From an uncultured Phenylobacterium sp. (GTDB lineage: Bacteria > Pseudomonadota > Alphaproteobacteria > Caulobacterales > Caulobacteraceae): DNA of 6,634 nucleotides. This document shows, in pieces, positions 1-5,340 of this stretch (position 1 is its first letter; each line of letters begins with the position of its first letter). The notes under the pieces were generated by a model that was not told the DNA's origin, did not search any database, and saw nothing but the letters and a program-made list of their open reading frames with translations. A program made the translations under genes and the position numbers. Location of the stretch: positions 1 through 6,634 of the forward strand of contig CAMFIW010000164.1 in the NCBI GenBank assembly GCA_945952355.1. The letters are read 5' to 3'.

Positions 1-83
1 ACCGCGAACAGCTCCAGGTCTTCTTTCACGGCCTCGGCCAGCCGTTGTCCGCGTCCGACGCGGACCTCTGCGGGTTCGTCCAT
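1..83 (-). CDS. N-terminal fragment of an unrecognised protein
   Basis: Read on the minus strand, an ATG at 81-83 opens a frame that stays open to the window edge and encodes 27 complete codons, beginning MDEPAEVRVGRG and continuing into a charged, probably helical stretch ending EDLELFAV. An AGGGAGG ribosome-binding site lies 6 bases upstream of the ATG (about 90-96), which is the main reason for calling a real gene rather than chance. It is transcribed divergently from the quinone oxidoreductase, with 97 bases between the two start codons. The visible part has no signal peptide or membrane segment. It is too short to assign to a family; a small helical cytoplasmic protein or a regulator are both possible. 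Confidence 0.5.
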   Translation of the reverse strand, partial: MDEPAEVRVGRGQRLAEAVKEDLELFA

Positions 84-135
84 GGAAGGCCTCCCTTTCC
101 GGCCTCAAGTCTTGCGCCTATCACACCCCGGACCA

Positions 136-162
136 GCCGCGCGCGCAAGACCGGCGCGCGGC
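136..162 (+). repeat. GC-only inverted repeat in the oxidoreductase leader
   Basis: The arms GCCGCGCGC (136-144) and GCGCGCGGC (154-162) are perfect reverse complements, separated by a 9-base loop. The repeat ends 8 bases before the AGAGGA ribosome-binding site of the downstream gene. There is no T-run after it, so it is not an intrinsic terminator. If transcribed it would form a 9-bp all-GC hairpin in the 5' untranslated region. In such GC-rich DNA a repeat of this kind can occur by chance, so a regulatory role is only inferred. Confidence 0.4.
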
Positions 163-180
163 CTCAGGAAAGAGGAACGC

Positions 181-1161
181 ATGAGCCAGGAACAGATGAC
201 CGCCATCGCCATCGAGGGCGGCCGGGGGCCCGCCACGGCCATGAAGCCGGTCCAGATCGACCGCCCGACGCCGGGGCCGGGCCAGATCCTGGTCAGGGTC
301 GAGGCCGCAGGGGTGAACCGGCCCGACATCGTCCAGCGCATGGGCGGCTACCCGCCGCCGCCCGGCGCGCCGGACACCATGGGCCTGGAGATCGCGGGCG
401 AGGTGGTGACGCCGGCGGGGCGCTGGAAGGCTGGCGACAAGGTGACCGCCCTGCTGGGCGGGGGCGGCTACGCCCAGTACGCCGTGGTCGACGCGCGCCA
501 CGCCTTGCCGGTTCCCGAGGGCCTGTCGATGGTCGAGGCGGCCGCCCTGCCGGAGACCGTGTTCACGGTGTTCGCAAACATGTTCGAGCATGGCGGGCTC
601 AGGGCCGGCGAGACCCTGCTGGTCCACGGGGCGACCTCGGGCATCGGCACGACGGCGATCCAGATGGGCAAGGCGGCCGGAGCGCGGGTGATCGCCACGG
701 CGCGGGGGGCCGACAAGGCCGCCGAGGCGCTGAAGCTCGGCGCGGACGTCTCGGTCGATACCACCGCCCAGGATTTCGCCGAGGTCGCCAAGGCGGAGGG
801 TGGGGTCGATGTGGTGCTCGACATGGTCGGCGGGGACTATTTCGCCAAGGATCTCGACGCGATCCGCATCGGCGGGCGCATCGTCTTCATCGCCGCCCAG
901 GGGGGCGGGGAGGTGAGCTTGCAGATCTTCCGCGTCATGCAGAAGCGGGCGGTGATCACCGGATCGACGCTGCGGCCCCGCGACGCCGACGAGAAGGCCC
1001 GCCTGGCCGCCGCCGTCGAGAAGACGGTCTGGCCCTGGATCGCGTCGGGTTCCGTCAAGCCGTTGATAGATAAAACTTTTCCCCTATCCGAAGCGGGCGC
1101 CGCCCACGCCTGGCTGGAGGGCGGTGCCCATGTCGGCAAGGTGGTCCTGAACCCCACCTGA
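181..1161 (+). CDS. NAD(P)H quinone oxidoreductase, PIG3-like zinc-independent MDR
   Basis: This 326-residue cytoplasmic protein has the usual length and layout of the quinone-oxidoreductase (QOR/PIG3) branch of medium-chain dehydrogenases, expected to pass electrons from NAD(P)H to quinones or related electrophilic carbonyl compounds. The N-terminal GroES-like domain carries GVNRPD (44-49) and a GYPPPPG segment (57-62) followed by MGLEIAGEV. The Rossmann domain has the nucleotide-binding motif HGATSGIG (149-156). GSTLRPR (261-267) is typical of PIG3-type members, and the C-terminus ends with GKVVLNPT. There is no cysteine in the whole protein, so catalytic and structural zinc sites are absent, as expected for this branch. 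The ATG at 181 was chosen because AGAGGA (171-176) sits just before it and family homology begins there; an in-frame ATG at 82 would add 33 Arg/Pro-rich residues unlike the family. It converges on the SDR gene. The true substrate is unknown. Confidence 0.88.
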   Translation: MSQEQMTAIAIEGGRGPATAMKPVQIDRPTPGPGQILVRVEAAGVNRPDIVQRMGGYPPPPGAPDTMGLEIAGEVVTPAGRWKAGDKVTALLGGGGYAQYAVVDARHALPVPEGLSMVEAAALPETVFTVFANMFEHGGLRAGETLLVHGATSGIGTTAIQMGKAAGARVIATARGADKAAEALKLGADVSVDTTAQDFAEVAKAEGGVDVVLDMVGGDYFAKDLDAIRIGGRIVFIAAQGGGEVSLQIFRVMQKRAVITGSTLRPRDADEKARLAAAVEKTVWPWIASGSVKPLIDKTFPLSEAGAAHAWLEGGAHVGKVVLNPT

Positions 1162-1180
1162 TCGCCTACAATATCGGCCT

Positions 1181-2059
1181 TCAGCCGGCCTGGGCGTCCT
1201 CCGCCTCGGCCGCCTCGAACGCCGCCCGGCGGGCCTCCATCATCCGCGTCCGCTCGGCCCGCATCTCCGGGTCCCAGGATTGGCGCGGGCCCACGAACAT
1301 GCCGCCGTCGACCAGCATGTGGACCCCGGTGACGAAAGCGCTTTCGTCGCTGGCGAAGAACAGGGCGGCGTTGGCGATGTCGGCCGGCAGGCCAGGCTTG
1401 GCGATCGGCTGGGCCTCCGGCGCGGTCTGGGCCATGTTCTGCTTGATCATGGTCGCCAGTCCCGCCGGCACGGTCTCCGAAGGCGTGAAGATGTTGGTCA
1501 GGATCAGGCCTGGGCAGATGGCGTTCACCCGGATCCCGTCCCGCGCCACCTCGGCGGCGGCGACTCGCGTCAGGTGGATCACCCCGGCCTTGGCCACCGA
1601 ATAGGCGATCGGCCCGGCGCCGGCCTGCATCCCGGCGATCGAAGCGGTGTTGACGATCGCCCCGCCGCCGCGGGCCTTCATGTGCGGCAGGGCGTAGGTC
1701 ATGCCCAGCGCCACCGAGCGCAAAAGCAGGGCCTGGCTGCGGTCCCAGGCCTCGCCCGTCATGTCTTCCAGCCGGTTGGGCGAGCCGCCCGCCCCGGCGT
1801 TGTTGAACAAGATGTCCAGGCCGCCGAACCGCTCGACCGCGGCGGCCATCGGGCCCTTGATCTGTGCCTCTTCGGTCACGTCGCAGCGGAAATATCCGAC
1901 CGATCCGTCGAATTGTGCAGCGAGTGCAATTCCGGATTCGTCATCGATGTCGCCGACCAGGACGCGCGCGCCTTCCTCGACGAACCGCCTCACGGTCGCC
2001 AGGCCGATACCTGAACATCCGCCTGTGATTACTGCGATTTTTCCAGCCAGCCGGCCCAT
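1181..2059 (-). CDS. Short-chain dehydrogenase/reductase, classical SDR
   Basis: This 292-residue cytoplasmic oxidoreductase probably interconverts an alcohol and a ketone using NAD(H). Visible classical SDR motifs are the cofactor glycine motif TGGCSGIG (12-19), Asp37 at the end of the second strand (which favours NAD over NADP), DV (60-61), NNAG (86-89), catalytic Ser140, YSVAK with Tyr153 and Lys157, CPG (182-184) and VDGG (250-253). The position that normally holds the fourth catalytic residue, Asn, appears to be Leu112 in ALLLRSVALGM. About 35 residues follow VDGG, ending in an acidic, alanine-rich helix-like tail; many classical SDRs stop near residue 250-260. The start is supported by GGAGGAGGG (2065-2073) 5 bases upstream. 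It is divergent from TonB receptor 1, sharing a 238-base control region, and convergent with the oxidoreductase (19-base gap, no terminator with a T-run). The substrate cannot be told from sequence. Confidence 0.88.
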   Translation of the reverse strand: MGRLAGKIAVITGGCSGIGLATVRRFVEEGARVLVGDIDDESGIALAAQFDGSVGYFRCDVTEEAQIKGPMAAAVERFGGLDILFNNAGAGGSPNRLEDMTGEAWDRSQALLLRSVALGMTYALPHMKARGGGAIVNTASIAGMQAGAGPIAYSVAKAGVIHLTRVAAAEVARDGIRVNAICPGLILTNIFTPSETVPAGLATMIKQNMAQTAPEAQPIAKPGLPADIANAALFFASDESAFVTGVHMLVDGGMFVGPRQSWDPEMRAERTRMMEARRAAFEAAEAEDAQAG

Positions 2060-2132
2060 GGACGCCCTCCTCCGCGGGCCTCGAACTTGGGCCCGTCACG
2101 CCCCGATCCTAGCCTGCGGACCCTTGCGAGCA

Positions 2133-2157
2133 AACCGGAAGTTCGAAAAATCCGGTT
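2133..2157. repeat. Inverted repeat AACCGGA/TCCGGTT in divergent control region
   Basis: Perfect 7-base arms AACCGGA (2133-2139) and TCCGGTT (2151-2157) flank an 11-base spacer that itself contains the palindrome TTCGAA (2142-2147). The arm centres are about 18 bases apart, close to two helical turns, as is common for operators bound by dimeric regulators. It lies 74 bases upstream of the SDR start and 140 bases upstream of receptor 1. No T-run follows in either direction, so it is not a terminator. Function is inferred from position only. Confidence 0.4.
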
Positions 2158-2162
2158 CGATC

Positions 2163-2175
2163 TGAAACCATTTCA
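2163..2175. repeat. Short palindrome TGAAA-CCA-TTTCA
   Basis: Arms TGAAA (2163-2167) and TTTCA (2171-2175) are perfect reverse complements around a 3-base centre. It sits between the two larger repeats of the SDR/receptor control region. On its own a 5-base arm is weak evidence; its interest comes from being the middle of three inverted repeats packed into 71 bases (2133-2203). Confidence 0.3.
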
Positions 2176-2187
2176 AGCCCTTGGGGC

Positions 2188-2203
2188 ATTACCAGCTGGT
2201 AAT
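2188..2203. promoter_or_regulatory. Perfect 16-bp palindrome, candidate operator
   Basis: ATTACCAG followed directly by CTGGTAAT forms an uninterrupted, perfect 16-bp palindrome. It lies 7 bases upstream of a TTGACG element and 94 bases upstream of the receptor 1 start codon, and 128 bases from the SDR start. The size and symmetry fit a binding site for a dimeric helix-turn-helix regulator (TetR, MarR or GntR type). No regulator gene is in the window, so the partner is unknown. A chance perfect 16-bp palindrome in a 238-base region is unlikely. Confidence 0.55.
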
Positions 2204-2210
2204 AAACGAC

Positions 2211-2239
2211 TTGACGCAGGGGGCGCCTGAACACAGTGT
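2211..2239 (+). promoter_or_regulatory. Possible sigma-70-type promoter of receptor 1
   Basis: TTGACG (2211-2216) matches a -35 element well. Seventeen bases downstream is CAGTGT (2234-2239), a poor -10 match, so only the -35 half is convincing. A small palindrome ACAC-A-GTGT (2231-2239) overlaps the putative -10. The element starts 87 bases before the ATG, similar to a TTGACG placed 83 bases before receptor 2. It could equally be chance or belong to another sigma factor. Confidence 0.3.
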
Positions 2240-2284
2240 CAAAAAAAATCGCGGTTTCCGCATCGGTCAAAGAACCGGCTACAG

Positions 2285-2291
2285 GGGGAGG
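2285..2291 (+). promoter_or_regulatory. Ribosome-binding site deciding the receptor 1 start
   Basis: GGGGAGG lies 6 bases before the ATG at 2298 and directly in front of a signal peptide. This rules out the upstream in-frame ATG at 2181, which would prepend 39 hydrophilic residues to the signal sequence and would place the palindrome and TTGACG inside the coding region. The same GGGGAGG-N6-ATG arrangement precedes receptor 2. Confidence 0.8.
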
Positions 2292-2297
2292 CATAGA

Positions 2298-5036
2298 ATG
2301 CGTCAGAGTGTGCTGTTGGCGACCACGTCGTTGGTCGCTGCGTTTGTGGCCGTGGGCGCCGCTCACGCGCAGGGTTCCGGCGTCACGACGATCGAAGAGC
2401 TGGTGGTCACCGCCGAAAAGCGCGAGCAGAGCCTGCAGGACGTGCCGGTCGCGATCTCGGCCTTCACGAACAAGCAGCGCGACATCGTCGGGATCAACAC
2501 GATCCAGGATCTGACGAACTTCACGCCGGGCTTCGTCTACCAGTCGGCCAACGACCGGGCCAGCATGCGCGGCATCGGCCGTCTGACCAACGTCCACTCG
2601 GTGGACGGCGCCGTCTCGATCTATGTCGACAGCCTCTTCACCACCTCCACCGTGCTGGCGGGCGGCCCGCCGCTCGAAACGGAACGTGTGGAAATCCTGC
2701 GGGGCCCGCAGGGCACGCTCTACGGCCGCAACGCGATCGGCGGTACGGTCAATGTGATCTCGGTCCGGCCGACCGACCACCCCTATGCCGAAGTCCGCGC
2801 GATCGCGGAGAACTTCGGCTTCACCAACTTCCAGGTGGCCGCTTCCGGCCCGCTGGCCGACGGCCTGTCCGTCCGCTTCTCGGGCTACAAGCTGGACCAG
2901 CGCGACGGCTACTACACGAACGTCAACCGCGGCATGCCGACGGAAGGCAGCAAGCGCGACGAGTATGAGTGGCAGTTCCAGGTCAAGGCGGACATCGGCG
3001 AGCATGCCGAACTCTGGGTCCGCTACCAGACCCTGGAATGGGACAACCGCGGTGGTCCCGGCGCGCGCGCCGGCTTCCTAAACGGCCCCTACGAAACGGG
3101 CCTGCTCGATCCCAACTTCTCGATCGTCTACAACCCGGCTCACGGCTACACGACCGAGACCGGGCTCAACGGCATCGTCCCGGGAAGCCTCGTTCAGTAC
3201 AACGGCGGCACGACCACCACGAACCCGGCGCTTCAGGACGCGCATCTGTTCAACACCAATACGCCTCAGCACGTGACGCTGACGGACGTGCACTCGATGG
3301 TGGCGAACTTCACCTACCACATGCCGACCTTCGACATTAAATATGTCGGCGGCCTCCAGAACTATAAATACGACCTCTACGGCGATACCGACGCGACGAA
3401 CGTTCAATCGTATCAGATCCCGCTGCAGGCCGGCTCGGTCTGCGGCACGATCCATACGCTGTACAGCCTCGGCCGAGCGCCGACCGACTGCAGCCCGCTG
3501 ACGGTGAACGGTAACAACACCTACCACTATTTCGAGTACCCGACCTGGTACAGCCACGAGATCAACATCGCGTCGACCAACGACTCGCCGTTGCAGTGGA
3601 TTGTCGGGGCCTACTACTACAATGAGCGCTACACCGGTACGGGTAGCACGGCCGACTTCTTCCAGCCGGGCTCCAACCTGACGACGCCTGTGCTCGGCGC
3701 GGCGGCGAACCCGACCGGCCTCTGGTCGACGGGTCACTATTCGCTGACCACCGAGAGCAAGGCCGTCTTCGGCCAGTTGGACTGGAAGGCCAGCGACACG
3801 CTGAAATTCACCGCCGGTCTGCGCTATACGCAGGACCACAAGTTCGGGACGGAATATCGCCGGATCGTCTGTAACTCGGACGCCTGCTACCCGGGCCTCT
3901 ACAGCGCGCTCGGCCTCAGCGGCTTCGGACCCGGCACGGCCGCCAATTGGGGCAGCCTGCTCGGCAACATCAATGCGGTGGCTTCCCTGGCCGGCGCGTT
4001 TGGCGTGCCGGCCCTGGCCGGCCTCAATGGCCTCGGCAACGGCGGCTTCGACCTGACCGCCACGCTCGCCCCAACCACCACGGCCGCCGGCGCCAAAGGT
4101 GTGACCAGCCCGGTCGTGTGCGGGGCCACGAGCTGCAAACAGTACACGATCGATCCGGCCACCGGCGTCGCCGCCCGTAACCTGGGCGACACCTCGGATG
4201 CGGTCACCGGCACCCTCGGCGTCCAGTGGGACCCGAAGGAAGGCACGATGGCCTATGCCCGCTACAGCCGCGGCTACAAGGCCTTCGGTCTGTCGGCCGG
4301 CAGCTTCCTGGTCGCGCCGGAAGCCAGCCCCGAATTCGTGAACTCCTACGAAATCGGCCTGAAGACCAATCTTGGCCGCACCCTGCAGATGAACGCCTCG
4401 CTGTTCTATCTGGACTATCAGAACCTGCAGGCTCCGGTGACGGTCCGCGTCGGCCCGACCAACGTCAACCAGTTCGTCAATATCGCGCGGTCCCGGTCCG
4501 ACGGCCTCGAACTGGGCCTGATCTGGCAGCCGATCCAGCCGCTGCGCCTGAGCCTCGACTACTCGTACAACGACACGCGGATCATGAAGAGCATCCCGCT
4601 GGTCGACGTGTACGACAACGTCAACACCACGGCTCAGAACATCGTCGGCAACCGCCTGCCGCAGGCGCCGAAGCAGAAGCTCGCCGTCAACGGCAACTAC
4701 TCGTTCGTCCTGGATGGCGGCACCCTGACGCTCGGCGCCACCTACCTCTATCGGGACAAGGCCTATGCCAACGTCTTCACGCGGCCCTGGTCGTCGGCCC
4801 CGAGCTGGGACCAAGTCGACCTGCGGGCGCACTGGGCTCCAACGAGCAACAAGTACACGATCATCGCCTATGTGAAGAACGTTGGGGACACCAAGGGCTA
4901 CGACGCCGCGGTCGCGCCTTCGCAGCGCAACAACAGCGCCACCGTGCTGAGCGACCAGTTCCTCAATGGGGGTCAGAACCTCGAGCTGACGCCGCCGCGG
5001 ACCTACGGGGTCGAATTCCAATACAGGTTCTTCTGA
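2298..5036 (+). CDS. TonB-dependent outer-membrane receptor (receptor 1, complete)
   Basis: This is a 912-residue, 22-strand-type outer-membrane transporter expected to import a substrate into the periplasm using energy from TonB-ExbB-ExbD. Residues 1-24 form a signal peptide (MRQSVLL, hydrophobic core, AHA then Gln25). The TonB box is EELVVTA (33-39), followed by the plug domain (about 45-160) with RGPQGTLYGRN at 135-145. The rest is beta-barrel with alternating aromatic strands, ending in YGVEFQYRFF; the terminal Phe fits a BAM-recognised last strand. Six cysteines occur as three close pairs (382/398, 525/530, 608/613). Between the last two CX4C pairs lies a 77-residue Gly/Ala-rich, almost uncharged insert, placed between strand 501-517 and a strand starting near 634, so probably an extracellular loop. 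It is divergent from the SDR, followed by a strong terminator and then a paralogue. Substrate unknown: siderophore, hydrophobic organic compound or oligosaccharide are all possible. Confidence 0.93.
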   Translation: MRQSVLLATTSLVAAFVAVGAAHAQGSGVTTIEELVVTAEKREQSLQDVPVAISAFTNKQRDIVGINTIQDLTNFTPGFVYQSANDRASMRGIGRLTNVHSVDGAVSIYVDSLFTTSTVLAGGPPLETERVEILRGPQGTLYGRNAIGGTVNVISVRPTDHPYAEVRAIAENFGFTNFQVAASGPLADGLSVRFSGYKLDQRDGYYTNVNRGMPTEGSKRDEYEWQFQVKADIGEHAELWVRYQTLEWDNRGGPGARAGFLNGPYETGLLDPNFSIVYNPAHGYTTETGLNGIVPGSLVQYNGGTTTTNPALQDAHLFNTNTPQHVTLTDVHSMVANFTYHMPTFDIKYVGGLQNYKYDLYGDTDATNVQSYQIPLQAGSVCGTIHTLYSLGRAPTDCSPLTVNGNNTYHYFEYPTWYSHEINIASTNDSPLQWIVGAYYYNERYTGTGSTADFFQPGSNLTTPVLGAAANPTGLWSTGHYSLTTESKAVFGQLDWKASDTLKFTAGLRYTQDHKFGTEYRRIVCNSDACYPGLYSALGLSGFGPGTAANWGSLLGNINAVASLAGAFGVPALAGLNGLGNGGFDLTATLAPTTTAAGAKGVTSPVVCGATSCKQYTIDPATGVAARNLGDTSDAVTGTLGVQWDPKEGTMAYARYSRGYKAFGLSAGSFLVAPEASPEFVNSYEIGLKTNLGRTLQMNASLFYLDYQNLQAPVTVRVGPTNVNQFVNIARSRSDGLELGLIWQPIQPLRLSLDYSYNDTRIMKSIPLVDVYDNVNTTAQNIVGNRLPQAPKQKLAVNGNYSFVLDGGTLTLGATYLYRDKAYANVFTRPWSSAPSWDQVDLRAHWAPTSNKYTIIAYVKNVGDTKGYDAAVAPSQRNNSATVLSDQFLNGGQNLELTPPRTYGVEFQYRFF

Positions 5037-5113
5037 GCCCGTCCCGCCTGTAACCGCGCCAGCCGGCGCCCATTTCGAGTACGCTTCTAGTATTCCTCAA
5101 CCATAGCCAATTT

Positions 5114-5147
5114 GGGCGCGCTGGGCCTCCAGCGCGCCCCTTTTTAT
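5114..5147 (+). terminator. Intrinsic terminator after receptor 1
   Basis: GGGCGCGCTGG (5114-5124) and CCAGCGCGCCC (5129-5139) form a perfect 11-bp, GC-rich stem with a 4-base GCCT loop. One C and then TTTTTATT (5141-5148) follow. This is a textbook Rho-independent terminator, 77 bases after the receptor 1 stop codon. It should separate transcription of receptor 1 from receptor 2. Confidence 0.92.
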
Positions 5148-5148
5148 T

Positions 5149-5340
5149 CCGGAAACCCCAACGGGTTCAGTAGGATAGGTCACCACCAGGCCGTGCATAA
5201 CAACGTTCGATGGAATCGCAAGCCGGGTATCACACCGAAATATCGGAACCCCAATGATTGACGGGAGAACCGCCATACCGCAGGTTCGACTCGAACGCGG
5301 AATAGCGTCGCCAATCAAGAAGCCTATGGGGAGGATTAGA
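5149..5340 (+). promoter_or_regulatory. Leader and control region of receptor 2
   Basis: No gene is seen between the terminator and receptor 2. TTGACG (5258-5263) could be a -35 element; the hexamer 17 bases downstream, CAGGTT (5281-5286), is a poor -10. A perfect palindrome GTTCGA-C-TCGAAC (5284-5296) overlaps that putative -10, where a bound repressor would block initiation. A weaker palindrome, CCGAAATATCGG (5235-5246, 5 of 6 pairs), lies 11 bases upstream of TTGACG. Another GTTCGA is at 5205-5210. GGGGAGG (5328-5334) is the ribosome-binding site, 6 bases before the ATG. The ribosome-binding site is firm; promoter and operator are suggestions. Confidence 0.4.
5284..5296. repeat. Palindrome GTTCGA-C-TCGAAC
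   Basis: Perfect 6-base arms surround one central C. It lies 44 bases upstream of the receptor 2 start and overlaps the weak -10 candidate. The same half-site, GTTCGA, also occurs in the control region of receptor 1 (2141-2146 and 2155-2160, and as TCGAAC at 2081-2086). Confidence 0.4.

Noticed and set aside
82..180. Upstream in-frame ATG extending the oxidoreductase by 33 residues
   Set aside because: The extension is Arg/Pro/Ala-rich, lacks family similarity, spans the GC inverted repeat, and the ATG at 181 has its own ribosome-binding site.
1162..1187. Terminator between the convergent oxidoreductase and SDR genes
   Set aside because: Only a 4-bp CGGC/GCCG stem (1175-1187) and no T-run is present.
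1280..2014. Plus-strand open frame of 244 codons opposite the SDR
   Set aside because: The minus-strand SDR has all its motifs in order; the plus frame is low-complexity Arg/Gly/His-rich shadow.
2141..2158. GTTC...GTTC direct repeat resembling an alphaproteobacterial LexA box
   Set aside because: The known box is GTTC-N7-GTTC; here the spacer is 10 bases, so SOS control is not supported.
2240..2261. Possible minus-strand terminator: GCGG-AAA-CCGC followed by GA and eight T
   Set aside because: The stem is only 4 bp with a 3-base loop. The T-run is suggestive but the hairpin is too weak to call.
2181..2297. Upstream in-frame ATG extending receptor 1 by 39 residues
   Set aside because: It would bury the signal peptide behind a hydrophilic stretch; GGGGAGG before 2298 marks the real start.
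2109..3005. Minus-strand open frame of 298 codons covering the control region and receptor 1 start
   Set aside because: It is antisense to the receptor signal peptide and plug, and spans the palindromes; no ribosome-binding site or family resemblance was seen.
3078..5021. Long open frame (647 codons) on the minus strand opposite receptor 1
   Set aside because: It is antisense to a clear receptor gene, its translation is Arg/Val/Gly/Ala-rich with no domain, and such frames are common opposite GC-rich genes.
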